Assembly (NCBI GenBank): GCA_038093515.1
Contig: JBBPSI010000178.1
Coordinates: 1 to 52,155 of the forward strand
DNA: 52,155 nt
Reading direction: 5' to 3'
Origin: Butyriboletus loyo
Taxonomy: Eukaryota; Basidiomycota; Agaricomycetes; Boletales; Boletaceae
The notes beneath the pieces are model-generated. The model ran no database searches. It was not told where the DNA came from and saw nothing but the letters and a program-made list of their open reading frames with translations. The translations under genes and the position numbers were made by a program. This document shows positions 9,400 through 24,539 of this stretch, in pieces (position 1 is the first letter of the stretch; the number at the start of each line of letters is the position of its first letter).

Positions 9400-10347
9400 G
9401 CAGGACCCACGTAGGGACCAGGAAGAACCCCTCCACATCCGGTCGGAAAGGCGCAAGGTGACCGTCCATTTTCGTCATTGTGAAAAGAAGCGAGCAAGTA
9501 CGAGCAGCTCGCCATATCCGGTCTCGCGGAGTTGCAACCGTTCCAACATAGAACTGGATAAATCAAGTATAGGGGCACGGGGTGATCAAGGGCCAAGTGA
9601 AAGGCGTGGACCGCAGCCAATCTGTCAAATTATACGTGGACCTGATGCGCAACGTACCAAACTAGGCTGGGCTGTGCGGACAGAAAGTCAGCGCTTTATT
9701 ATAGGGACAATCGCTGCCAACGAGTGTGGAAAAGCTGGACGCCACGACCAACCCTTACGTGACCGATGGACAAACCGAGCATGTTGGATGAATGATGGAA
9801 CCCCCTTTAGGATAGTCAACCCTGCCCGGGTGGCGTAGAACGTGCGTTCAATGGGTGGCCAGTGGATTCCACTCGTTCCTCCGCAGTAGTGCGGCGGCCA
9901 TCCCAGATCACCCCACATCCAACTGAATGCGAGTTCGAGGGTTTCGGGCGGCGCCGGCGCCACGGTCCGGACATGACTCCCATCACCGGACAAACTGACT
10001 CCCTCAGGGATCAAACGAGGCGGATATCATCAAACGTTTTCCATGATATCACTCGCTGCAAAATTCACGTGTGTGGAGCACCAGTCTGCCCGACCATATC
10101 CATATTTTGGTTAGAGCGATTCATCGGTGTTAGTGGTGCATTGCAGGGCGGTGTCCACGAGGTCTGCTGCAACGGCAACGGATCTAAGATATGAAAGTCA
10201 ATCTTTGACTCCAACAACTAAGCGAACATGTCGTGTTGATGAGTCGTCGGCCGAGACCACAGATATCACATCAAGGGTTATCGATACGTGGTCGATGACG
10301 CGGCATCGACGCTGAATACAAACAATCACGCACCATACAAACACCCA
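9400..10347. other. Intergenic stretch
   Basis: Between the DUF6593-like promoter and the 3' end of RVB1. The frames present have no recognisable motif or convincing splice signals. Confidence 0.5.
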
Positions 10348-12203
<1,856 letters not shown>

Positions 12204-12576
12204 GTTTGATGAACGCGCTCAGGGCAAAACGCTCTTAGTAGGATACCTTTTATTACGTCAGCATCCGCTAGTTTACAAAACTGAGCGGATACGCAAACCA
12301 TTTTGTTACCGTGACGCAAGTTTCAGATATCCGTGATAGTACTAGGTTCTTGTACATTCCATTGTGTGCAAACAACGCCTTTCAATCTTTCAGAAAAACA
12401 CGCACCCCACCTTCCATCTCGTATCATACACTCCGCCTTTGCCTCTCTCCCTCCTATAGGCTTCATGTCTTCTTTCTTTCAAGAAAAAACCGAACGAAGC
12501 TTTGATCAAGCTCAGGAGAAAAAGACAGACGAAATCCAAAACAGGACACATACGACGATCGTCCCCGCATCGCACA
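12204..12576. other. RVB1 upstream region / downstream region of the helicase gene
   Basis: 373 bp between two genes on the same strand. It must hold the RVB1 promoter. Pyrimidine-rich on the plus strand; no clear TATA box on the minus strand. Confidence 0.5.
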
Positions 12577-15500
12577 TCACCACGGTCTTTCCCATTGCGT
12601 TTGGCCCGCCCCAGCTTGCCTCGCCAATCCCTCGAACTCCAAATTACGCGTATTGGACTGATCCAAGTGGTGATTCATCCCTCCAATGACCGCATCACAC
12701 TCGGGGCATCGCGCCTCTTGCATCGCGCCTCCGCACTGCATCCAGATCAGCACATTCATTAACACACCAGAAACTCCTCGTCCAATCCCATTTACGCACC
12801 TCGGTAATCACAAACATGTGACCATTCGGACAATTGTAGTAATGTCCCGCATGTGCTGGTCGATAGTCCGCGTCAGTTCACGTTTGAAGACAAAACGACC
12901 ATGCTTACAGAAATCCAACGCCTTGACGATGGCGATGCGCTCCTCAAGCGAGACAGGCTGATAGAACGTGTCCATCCGAATCGAGCGTTCGATGCTCGCC
13001 CACTCCTCCACAATGTCGCGTGCGACACTCGAGAAATTTGTCTCCAACCAGTCCATCTCTTCATCGCTCGTCTTCTTCTCCACGTGCTGTTGCATCGTTG
13101 TCCTCACTAACTCCTCCGCCCCCTCGCGGAGACCCAACGCACGGTCTGCCAGCGCGACTTTATGAACCTGTTCTTTAAACTTGTCTGTCATCTTGCACAT
13201 CATCATATCAAACCGGAATTCCTCCAATGAAATCCGCATTTGATACAGAGCTGTCTTCGAGATCTGACGATGGGATTCGGAGTCCTTTGCGACGACGAAG
13301 GCAACGTCAGCATCTCGCAAACAGCTCTCGAACAGAAATCCGATGTAAGTAGCCCAGCTCAGCTGTTGGTTGGTCTGGATACCATCATTGGTGCGTTCGC
13401 TTATGGCGTTGATCCATGTTGTCGTCAAGGTGGTCATGATGAGTCGTATGTGGATCGTCAACCAAATCGCCTCCACCAGGAACCTCCGGTCCGCGAGAGG
13501 TCGCGGTTGTCCAATCTTGAGTTTCGCAACACGCATCGCATGGATCATGGGTTCTCGGGGCGACGTGCTAGGATCATTGAGAAACGCGCCGATCTCGCTC
13601 TCATGCAAACACGAAAGTGCCGCTTCCCACGCCTCCGTATGCGCAGAGCGCGTCTCGGTGACCTGTACGGCTTGTTTGTATGCAACGTGGAGCTCGTGCA
13701 TCACCTTGCGCCAAACGTCCACCACGGAACGGTTGACGGCATGAAGAACCGTATTTGCGGGAAGGATATCCCGATCCGAAACGGGCACCTCCTTTTTTGC
13801 ATTCAGTACCCTACTTCGAGCTTTGGCCTGCGCTCGCTTGTCCCCACCGGTATTATCCTTGAACTTGAGGTCGATGGTCGTTGCGGCCTTGAGCAATTGA
13901 TCCTTCTTTAAACTAACGGACACAGACTCGAGGGACGTCTGAATGGTCCCGAGAGACAACGACATTTGAGCGGCAACGTTGCGCTCCAGAATGTCCAGGT
14001 TGGCTCGCTTAAAAATTCGACCGTAGCGGGACGCCGTGATTTCCGACCGACAGGTGGGGCATGTGGGTGGTCGCCTGAATCCGATCGGGGACAATAATCC
14101 CTGCCATTTCCCGTCCGGTCGACAGCTATAGAAATCTGTTATACCACAGTGTCCATCCAGCGTTTCGACGGTAAATGTGTGATGACATGACGGGATCGTG
14201 ATCAACAACTCGTCCAAGGATTCCAAGTCGGGATCGATTTCTGCCAAAGTGCGTTGCATGACAAAGTCTGCCACTTGGGTCTTTTGTTCTTCGGAAGCAC
14301 ATTGGGGACAAACTTGAATCTTACAGTCCTCCCCGCAAACTGCTAGGAATGAGTTCCAAGAATGAATGACAAGGCTGAGCGTCCTACCCGAGGGGCATCG
14401 ATGACCACATGGAAGAACCTTGTCACAGCGTTTATCACATGGCAGCCGGGCACAGACCTGCAGATCAACGGATGAGATTAGATGATAGTTTGGGATCACT
14501 GTCACTCACAGATCCACAAGGAACTGGGCATTTATAGTGAGGACATGCCCTGCAAGTTATTTGTCAGAAACACAGCACGAAGCATGATGGGTCAAAACAA
14601 AAGCGCTTACCACGTGCATGGTTGTTTACACGGCGCACACGGATCCGAGCACGGGCGTTTGCATTGCGCGTGGCGGCAGACCTGCCTACATTTAGAATTG
14701 CAACGAGTCGTATGTTTGTGTGCCTCGGAGCACGGCTCTTGACAAGAATGCTCGCAGTACAGACGCTTCTGGCATGCGTGAACGGCATGTTTGATCCTCT
14801 TGATGGGGAGCCCATTGTCTGGCGCATCATTGACACTTTGACAGTTATCGCACGTCGCATTACAGTTCTTGCCGCAACACGACATCAATTCTCCACACCG
14901 GGCGGGACATCGATAGTCATCCGGTTCTTGAGAACACAGCATCATGACACGGTGTTCACAGTCTAACAACTGTTTCTCCACCTCCTCGTCACAATTAACA
15001 CCATCGAGCCTGTCCAGCTGGTAGCTAAAGTTGTACCATTAGCCAAAGTGAAACAGAAAGAGGTGTTGGTTGAGCGTACCATGAAACTGGACTCTTGACG
15101 TGTCCACACGGCAGTTGAACATTCGGAACTGGAAATAGACAGTTGCCACACGGCGTATGACATTCCTTTCTGCATGGGTGGTCACGATGACAGAGCCTTC
15201 GACAAGGTTCGGTGCAGATCACGGCAACATGGTTGGGATCGTCACAATGGCACTGCCATTCCGAGACCGACTACATAAGCCTGGAACCGACGGAGGGAAC
15301 ATCAGAATCCATACCTTGAATGGACAGAGATGACCACATTTCAACAGCGTGTCACACTGTTCCATACACCCACCTGCGAGGATCGTGAACCATAGTACCA
15401 TGAACGGGAAGCTCCAATTAAACATACCATCTGGCGCGATCCGGGAAAGCTGGCCTGGGCGCGAGACGTACTCCACCCTTTCGGGGTGTCGATGACAAGC

Positions 15501-18500
15501 TATAGGCAAGCCTGGACCCAACGCATCCTGTACATCAAGTTCTTCGATAACCGAGTGCCACATCTTGCTTCTAGACGACAAGTCCTCGGCGTTTCCGAAG
15601 ATATAAAGACCTTCACGAGCTCTGGACAGGGCAACTGCACAAAAGTGAGGAAGTGAGTAAGCACTCAGGGGTATGAAATAGCTACCATTCGTGCGGTTCT
15701 CGGACTAGAAAGCGAAATGAATGTCCAGGTCAGCTGACATGTTCACCAAGTGTATATCACCACGTACCTTGAGGAATCCAATGTTTACCCTAGTATGCTG
15801 GGAAATAGTTTGCATCTCTAGCTCGTCTTCAGCGCCGCCAGAGTTTCGAACGAGTGAAAGGATGACAATCTTTAACATTGTTAGCTGAACAAACGTCACA
15901 TTCATACGCACTCGACAATTGCATACCTTTCCCTCTTCTCCTTGATAGTTATCCACTGTCCGTAACCTGACCTATAAAGTTGGGATAGTTATAACGAGCA
16001 GCATCACTTCGGATAAAAACAACATACGCGGCTCGTCACTTTGACATGCTGGATGGACCCAGCCAGAGTGTCACTGGCGTCATCCTGGTCACCTTCGCGA
16101 TCATCGAGGGCAGCTTGATCCCGTTCGTCGATCACAACCGCGACCTCGCCACCCAACACATCTCTGAGGCGGGCGAGTTGGCCCAAATATGCACACAGGA
16201 CGACGATGTCGCCCTCCGCAGAGTAGCAACCCTGTCTAGGAAAGAGTAAGCGCAAGGAACCTCAAGATAACCATAAAGTGGCTGCCTACCGGAGGAGGTA
16301 GAGCACCAGGTCTCGAATCATTTCGACCTTGAATTCAAAATGTGAGTCTCGTTCGTGGCTCAAGAAACGAACTGTATCCTCACCTCGTACGCGTTGTATT
16401 TACTCGCCGTATCGTCCAGCCCGCCGTTCTCCTTGTGGTTGTGGGTGACAAAGAACGCATTCTTCAGCATACCACGGACGTCAGGATAATCTTTGACCAA
16501 GTCGTGGTCCTGCAGTCCCTTGTAGAGCGTATTCCTGTCCATGTTTTAGCACATCAATTGACTCTGACGAATGTCGATAGAGGCACCTAATCAGGCTGGA
16601 TATGGTCGGGCGCATTCGGCGCTGAACATCGATTCGAGACATAGGCAGACCAGATGTCGCCAGGCGTTCCATGAGCGACATGTCGAATCGATACAGCCTT
16701 CTCCCACGAGGGTGCTCCATCGATAGCGCTAGAGGACAAAGTCAAGCTACGTAGGTGCACGTCGCGGCGTAACATACCGAAATTGTTCAACGTCGGACGC
16801 AGTTGGAGAGGGTCGCCAATGAGAATCAAATGCTCCACCGATGGTACAAGGCTTCCTAACACGTGGGCCTCGAGTACCTGCCCGGCCTCCTCAACCATCA
16901 GTACCTTGGGAGAGAGCGACTGCGGAGAATAAACGTCATAAACAAGGTAGAATCGCATGTGGACGGACCTTGAGGAGTGTTCCGAGTTTCGCTGCACCTA
17001 TTGAGAAGAGAGCATCAGAACTGCATCGTATATACCGATCCGCAAGTACCTGTTGTAGTACATCCAATAATCTTAACGTTCTTCAACAAATCACGTCGGA
17101 CCTGTACAATTTCAGAGACAGCATGTCGCCAAATCTCGTCTAACCCACCTCTTCTTTAATTTCGTTATATTCTTGTACTTTTGCTGCGTGCTCCTTCCCG
17201 AGTCGATCGAACTCATCCTGTTGGTTCTTCTGCATTTCCATCCGTGCCTGTTCAATCCAGAACGTGTGGAGTATTTGCCGTTCCTGCCGACTCATGCTCC
17301 AGACCTTGCCGTCTTCTAGAAGCGCATCCAATGTACGCTTGTTAAGAGGCACCGTTGGGATCCCGTCTTCACCGAGGGCCACGAAAAACCCCACTGGATC
17401 GTTGACATAAGCGGGGAAAGGGGCCGTCGTCTCGGTGACAGGTGGAGGTGGGGCAGAAGGTTCAGGAAGTGCAGCAGGCGCCTTCTCCGTCTCCAAGTCA
17501 ACACTTGCGTCCGGAGGATCAGAAAAGTTGGCAGTCATCCAACTTTTCTCAGGTCGAACTTCGGAGCTACCCTCGTCTGACTTATCCTGCTCGTCTCCTT
17601 CTACAGTGTCTGTATCCTCGGCATCTGCCGTGGTCTCGGTCGACAGGACCTCATAGGGATTGGAACGAGAGGAAGCTTGGCCAAGTTCAGCGAGTGAATT
17701 GCTCGTCTGTGGAACACTGGGAACAACCGGACTGGTGACCATTTGCAGGAAATCTAGTTCACCAGAATTCTTCCAAAATGCGTACAATGAGTTGTCCTCC
17801 ACGGTAACCTGGCCTTTGCGACCCTGTATTTTCCACTGTTCTCCAGATTCGGAATCGTTGTGAGAAAAGCTCTTGGCAATGCCAATCCACGCAGGTGGTT
17901 CAGATATCGAAACATAATGTTCTGGGTGAAGGAGTGAAAGATACTGAAAAATTTCCGACGAGTCCGACTCGAGGTCAAGCTTGCGCACGCGGTCGATCAA
18001 GTGGGAGATCTCCGCTCCCACAGACTTGAGTTCGTGGAACTTGGTAGCGTGTTTGTGATGAAGACGAGATTTTCCCGCGACCATCTCCCGTGTTTCGATC
18101 GAGTACTCGGAAATGCGGTCATCAGAAGAACGAGAACCCAGCCGAACTATGTCTTTCGCGATACCCGCATCAAGGATAGAGCACAGCATGTGATCAAGTG
18201 CATGATTCGTGAATGCGATCAGGAGGATGGGGCCGATACCATTTGCGACGAGCACACGCAACAGCTCTACGCCAGTGTAGCTCTGAAGCCATTCATGTCA
18301 TCAGCTTAACCATTTGTTGGTGGTTAAAGAACGTCACCTTTCCAGTGCCAGGTGGTCTGAAGCGCCATGTTAGCGATCGACCCGATACTATCCTAGATAC
18401 CTGACTCACCCCTGAATCAATACAATTTCTGTTGTCAAAGCTGCGATAACAGCATCAGCTTGACTAGAGTCAAGACGACTGGCGCGACGCAGCTCTGCTC

Positions 18501-21091
18501 GAGCACGGTCGACCGAACTCCTATCAGACACACTCATCCGCAGATCATCCACCTCGGCTTCTCCATTAAACAAGGACGACAACTGAAAGCTGAAACCCGG
18601 GAGACGTGCATACTTTGGAGGGTCAATAACACAGGTCCTTAGGTAATCGCATGGCTGAAAAACAAGATAACGGGAGAAAGGCACGATCTCTGGCTCCGTT
18701 TTAAGGGCTTCGAGGAATGGACGAATGGCTTCAAACAGGACTGGCGATTCGATAAGCACCTTGATGTCATCGGATGACGAACGTTCAGTCCTTAGCTTGG
18801 AAAGAATGCGTAATTTGATGTCGCTGTCAAAAAAGGCGACTCGAATCTTGACGCGATCCCCGTCGGTTTTGACATGATCCGTCAGTTCGGCGATCGAGCT
18901 AGCCACTGTGCCGAGATGGACAGATATTCCGGTGTTTTTCTGCCAAACAAGAGCGACGAGCCCGCCTTGTACGAGTCGCTTGCCACTCAATCCCTTCCAA
19001 AATGCAACGCGTGCTCCACCCTGCGCAGAACGAGCTCTGCCTGGAGGCGTCGTGACAGTAAGACTCGTAGATATCCCCCGAAGGTCGGGAACCAACGCCG
19101 TGAAGGTGACGTCGGTGTAGACATTAAACATCAGCGATTCGTGTCTACCGGCCACCGCATGATACTTTCCTCCGCCCTTTAGAAGGATCTCGCCTAGCCT
19201 TGTTTTGCGCCGATCTGCATCATTCAGATCATTTTGTACAAATTGTGCCGCCATCCGCAAGGGCGCCCTGAAATCGAGCGTTGGGTACTGCAGAAGCAAA
19301 ACGATAACTGAAGCACTTACGTGAGTTCTTCTCTCAAGAGACGGAATTGAACGTCCAACAACCGCTGCATAGAACTTGCTGGAGCAGGGTGTGGCGCATC
19401 AAACAAGCTAGCCGGCAGAAATGGCTTAACGCCACACACCAATTCTTGATGGGTGGGGGCAATACGAATGTCGTAAATGTCCACAAAATCATTATCGTGT
19501 CGCGGACCATCCGGACGTAGGTCTCCAGGAGGATCATAGTCACTATGGAGCGCAGCGACAAGACCTTCGTTTGAGGTGACATTTGGTGCACCGAGCCCAT
19601 TCCTGCGAGAACTCGAGCGTGTCTCCTTGCCGCGTTCGCGACTAACAATGGATTCTAGACGGTCCACTTTTTCCCTGAGTGTGTTGACACAGAAATCGCG
19701 GACCGGTGCTTCGATGTTTTGGAAGGGGTTATCGAATGTCGGTGGGGATGAGAAAATCCCGGTGGTCCACTGGTCGAACCAGAGGCGAAGATTCGTGACC
19801 AGAGAGACGAGGCGCGGGTATATCGCCACGGCGTTCTTAAAACGAACCAGGCACCTATAAACGTAATATAAAGATAGATCTCGCAGTAAACTGGAGGTCA
19901 AGCATACTCATCCAAGACACCAGCTATAGATGCGAATACTTGTGCGCCCAACTGAGAATCGTTCGTTATCAAGGCAGGATCTCTGAAAGAACGATTGGCC
20001 ATGATAACAGCCATGTTGTGTTCAATCGTATCCGCAAGCTCTTTCAGATTCTCTAGCACCTCAGTAAAGAGAGTACTGTATCGCTCCTAATCAGTAGCAG
20101 GCATGTAATACTATTCGGAACTTCTCACTTCACTCGGGTTACGAGTGTGCTCTTGATAACAAAGTCGGATGATAAGTACTGTGAAAAGTGAGCGGAAAAC
20201 GACCCCAAGAACAAGGAATACACTGACACGCAGTATCGGCAATATCCCCCGCTGGAAAGATAGGACGTCACGAATGTTTCCGGCGTTGGAAGACACGTGT
20301 GGCCAACGTATGATGTCGACCATACGGTTTAAACCGTTTTGCTACGAGAGAATCAAGGCAAGGTTCACTGGAGTGTTTAAATCACTACGCACAGAAGCCA
20401 TAGTTTGCAAAAGTAGCTACTCGTGGATGTGCAGTTAATGTCGTCTGCGATTACCATCACCATTCACCACTTACTTGACCTTCTTCTTCGGTCTGGAAAA
20501 TGTGAGCAGATTCGTCACGGTAACAAGGATCTTACGTCATACCCAATTCGTGTTAGAAACAGTGGCACTGTTGAGCGGTTTCAAGAAAGCGTAGACTTCA
20601 AACGTGTTTTTAAATCTGAAGTAATCGGAAAGATATTTCTTCAAGACATTGTGAGCTTCGGTGGGGGACAAAGAAGAGGAAGGATCTTGAGAGAAGAATC
20701 CATCCGATCCGCTGCCGCTCATTTTCGACAAACCCTCTTCAGTCAAAAAAGGAGCAACACGTTGCAGAACGGCAGCGGATCGCGTCGCGCTGGTCAAAGT
20801 GGACGCAGGGGGTGAGGTTGTGTTGTCCGCCTTCTGGGTATGCGCGTAGCGACAGTCGAATTCCCTGTTGCATCTACCATGTTCCCAATAGTACCTGCAG
20901 ACGTTACGAGGGGGGTTCCCAGTGCCACTTGGACGAGCGGTGTTTTGTGGCGGACGGGAGTCATCAGGGGTTGATGGTGAAAGTGGTCGAGCCCTATTGG
21001 ATGCCTGGTTAGTAGGCGAGTGTGCAAATGTACACTGATTGCCGCGGTTGCAACCAGCTGGTGTGTTGAAAAATCGACAAGGACGAGACAT
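12577..21091 (-). CDS. CCCH and NFX1-type zinc-finger SF1 helicase (ZNFX1-like)
   Basis: Very large gene with over twenty short introns. The first exon starts at 21091 with two C-x8-C-x5-C-x3-H fingers (CRFFNTPAGCNRGNQCTFAH, CRYYWEHGRCNREFDCRYAH). A Upf1-like SF1 helicase follows: Walker A GPPGTGKS (split over exons, core at 18338-18356), FTNHALDHML, motif II VEEAGQVLEAHV (DEAA-like), GDPLQLRP, VQRRMRP, VDNYQGEEGK and ALSRAREGLYIFGN. Next come Cys-rich NFX1-type repeats (about 15400-14350), a long helical region, then HYYNCPNGHMF and CGGAMQEARCPECDA at the C terminus. Checked 3' exons are 12577-12735 and 12800-12855, then from 12909. Human ZNFX1 and related helicases act in RNA silencing and RNA surveillance; the fungal role is inferred. 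No stop breaks the exons I followed. Confidence 0.93.
18338..18356 (-). other. 19-nt microexon carrying the Walker A core of the helicase
   Basis: Minus strand ACCACCTGGCACTGGAAAG lies between a 53-nt intron (18357-18409, GTGAGT..TTCAG) and a 55-nt intron (18283-18337, GTGACG..TTCAG). Splicing restores IQG-PPGTGK-SYTGVE in frame. Without this exon the ATP-binding loop is lost and the frame shifts. Confidence 0.85.
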
Positions 21092-21872
21092 GGCGAAAGC
21101 CTGTTACACAGGAACTTCAAGGTGGGGATCAAGGGTGTCCCCGTACTTATACTTCCGTAAGTGTTACGTAATTCGCACTGCCTCGCAAAGCTTCCAAAAA
21201 TTGAACGCGTATGCAGAACGCTCTGGCCGCGGCTTCAGGAAGTTAAAGGTACGGCCGACGTTTGTGTCCTCTTCCGGCCGACCTGCATGACTTGTAGATA
21301 CTAGGCTCAGCGGTGAACGACAAGTTCTTGTTGTCCCATTGAACGGGGTCGAACAAGGATAGAATAAAGGGTTGTCATGACATCGTCAGTTTCTTCTTTT
21401 TATTACCTGTATTTCTATTTCTTTTTGCGCCGATAAGCATGCCAAGACACCACCCGACTCGGCTCGGCATACAGACCCGCAGCATGAATAGGTCTTATTT
21501 AGGGGGATTGGAAAGGTACAGATTGCTGACCAGTCAATGTCAGGTAGTACTGTGACTGAACACAAACCAGATAAATGGATGAGGAAGTCCTATATTGATC
21601 AGTATCAAACAAGTAACGAGTGTAGAGGCTCTTATATACCTCCGGTCGAGTGGAGGGAAGCAGCTTGGCCATGCGTCGTGAGAACAGAGCAACGAATGTA
21701 CTAAGTAGAAGTAACTATTCCATCTGCGGGACGACGCTCAACAAGTACTAGGTCCAGCAGGACAAACAAACAGGCTCAAATGTTCAGACGAAGACAGTGA
21801 AGGAGAAAGAGGAGAATAACAATGTGAGAAATTAACATATCATGAAACAACCCCAGCACGTGGTAATTGACT
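21092..21872. other. Intergenic stretch between the helicase and the P450 cluster
   Basis: No gene recognised. It should hold the helicase promoter on the right of 21091. Confidence 0.5.
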
Positions 21873-24224
21873 TCAGGCAACGTAGGGTCGCACACGCAAA
21901 GGTAACTTGCATCCCACCTCACCCACAAGATTTGGTCTTGGAAGCACACCTCTCCCGATTTCAATCTTGGAATCGACACCATCACGCAGCTCAAACATAA
22001 AGTTCTTGACGAGCACCGCCAACACCACCTACCCCCCCAAAAAAACCGTAAGAATGAATGGCCACAGCAAACAGTACCCACACACCTTGAACTCCGTCAC
22101 TGCAAAGTTCTTCCCCAAACATATCCTCGGTCCATCCGTAAACGTGAGCAAGTGTCGGTGTCCCTGAATTTCTTTGGCCTTGTCCGGTATCCCATCCTGA
22201 TTGTTCGCATCCTCGAGCCATCGACTGGGCCGGAAGACTTTGGCATCCTCACCCCAAACCGCGACAGAACGGTTCATGGATTCCGTCGGGATAGTGAGCA
22301 GCGTGCCTTTGGCGATCATCAGGCTGTCGACCAGCTCGCCGGACTTCGCGCGGATTCGGTCGGAGAGCGGGATAACATCATCTTCCATGGCCTGTGGAGG
22401 TGTCGCATCATCGTAAACCACCGACAGTGAGAGATGCACGATAGATCATGAGCGGAAGGTGTAGAGAGAGGTCAGTGAAGACATACGACACGTGTAATCT
22501 CGGGGACAGGCGAGTGGATGCGGAGAATCTCGTGGACGACGGCGTCGAGATAGGGAAGACCATTTGTAAGTTGATCGTACGTCGGATCTGCACCATGCTC
22601 AAGAAGCTCGTTTCGCAGCGTTGTCTGCACGTCCAGGTTACGCGACAGCTCGAGCAGGGCCCACTGAAAAAAACGGTCAGTTAATGCATCGAGAATGCAT
22701 GGGTGTGATTTACGGTCAAGCTGACTAAACTATGAATCGGAATGCGTTCGGGAAAATACAGCGAAGAATCATACCAGAAGTCGTTTCATACCCTGCGACG
22801 AGCAACAATCTCATCTATAAAACCAACGTTGGCGATGGATGATGACGCGTGGCAACGAGATCTATTCACCTGGGCCATGACTTCGTCTTTCGTCAAGTGG
22901 AATTTCGAATCGCCATTCGCACCCTTGACTAATTTTCGAGTCGACCAAGTCAGTGATGCATGCATGTGAACATTCGTATTAGATGACGTACTGAGCAACC
23001 CGATAATAGATCTCTCTTCTTTGCCCTCCACTACACCCATCTGCAACTCTTTCTGTGTTCGAGCCAGCAATACATTTGAGATCTCTTCCACTGCCACGGT
23101 GAGCCTCAGTCTGAGCCTCGTACGTGGGGTGGGTACCCGCACGAGGAACGGGAAGACCTCCGCCAACAGAGAGAGGCCTTTATGGAGGACCGTGGAGCGA
23201 GGGGATGTGCCAAATGTGTCAAAGACTTCAGTGACGTCTGACTGCTTGCCTTCAAGCGTGCCAAAGTTGTGAGAGAAACCTGCGAGACCGATGGTATCGA
23301 GTCTATCACAATAATTATGGGTGTGTCGCGAGGAAGAGGGTAAGGAGAACGTACGATAAGTGATTCATCCTTCACCATGATCAACAAGTCAGCGATTGAG
23401 AATGATGATAGGAAAACCCGATTGACGAAACGCACCAGTTTTGGACCTCGATGATAGCGCTATCCCCACCGCTCGATTCGATCAAAACATCCCATGCTCC
23501 TTTTGCCTTCAAGCGAGTTCGCATTCACGTTAGTCAAGGACCACTCGTGCGGTGGGAATCTGACCTTGTATACTGAGTCGTAGAAAATCGATGTCAACTG
23601 CCGAATGGCAGCGATGCTGAAAGCAGGCGTTAAAGACTTGCGTTGTCTAGAAAAATCGGTCAATGTTGACGTTCATCCAGGGCACGCGCCAAACGAGGGA
23701 TATACCTCTTATGATCCTCTCCATGGGACCATAATAGACCTTTTCCGGTCTCGTCCAAGTATCAGCCACACTGTACGACACGAGGGTCATCACCAACCAC
23801 GTACGAACAATGCTATATTTTCCCTGCCGAACGGGGTATGCATATATTTCCACGTGTCCTTGGCATAAAAATTTGTGATGGCCTTGGGATCACACAAGAC
23901 TATCCTCGTAGTCCCCAAGGTGCCTGGAACCTCGTATACCGGACCATATTCCTGCGCCCACGCTTCATATACAGCGCCCGAGTCCTCGGCGTCGAGGATG
24001 CGCTTACCCGCGCCGAAGAGAAAGCTTCCGCTGGGAGGTCCTCGCAGCCGCGTCGTTTGGAATTTCTGACGGAATATGCGGAGCCATCGAAGGAGGGTCC
24101 ATATCGCCGTGCAAGCGACTGCGGCATCGAATGCATGCCACTGATAGGGATGAAGATAAGTCAGAACGGTGTCCAAGACTTCTGTCGCCGTCCGAGTCGC
24201 TGATAATAATACATCGAGCGACAT
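21873..24224 (-). CDS. Cytochrome P450 copy A
   Basis: Heme-thiolate monooxygenase, probably membrane-anchored in the ER: N-terminal hydrophobic segment near WTLLRWLRIF, then a proline hinge RLRGPPSGSFLFG. Other P450 landmarks are GKGLLWSHGEDHKR (C-helix WxxxR type), I-helix VAGYETTS, the EILRIH (ExxR) motif, and heme loop FTDGPRICLGK with the axial Cys. Gene structure matches copy B, including an 11-nt microexon at 22714-22724 (VSLT) and a 15-nt exon. The stop is at 21875-21873. It is very similar to copy C through introns as well as exons. The acceptor before GKGLLW is an unusual GAG (as in C, while B has TAG), so splicing there may be weak. Divergent from copy B. Substrate and CYP family are not identified. 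Confidence 0.93.
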
Positions 24225-24539
24225 AGCGGAAGATATTTTGTCAATGGAAATAGAGGTGCAACGTGTGGATATAAAACGTTGTTATATCTCCTGCATTTTT
24301 TATATGTCTTCCGTGCGTTTTGCAACGTAGCAACGGGTCTGTGCTAATGCGATTATAGGATGTAGTATCAGCCTGATCAATTGATCGGCATTTGTGACGC
24401 ATCCTGTTGCACCAACGGAGGCGACCGGCCTTACATATTCAGCCATCCAAGTAAGCAGTGATTTGTCATTGTTCGCCACGAGATTGACGAAAAGATGCTA
24501 CTTTGCTGCAAGTAATAAAAGATAGGCACTGACAGCCAT

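Noticed and set aside
13240..13911. 223-codon open frame on the plus strand
   Set aside because: It is antisense to a well-supported coding exon of the helicase and has no own motif.
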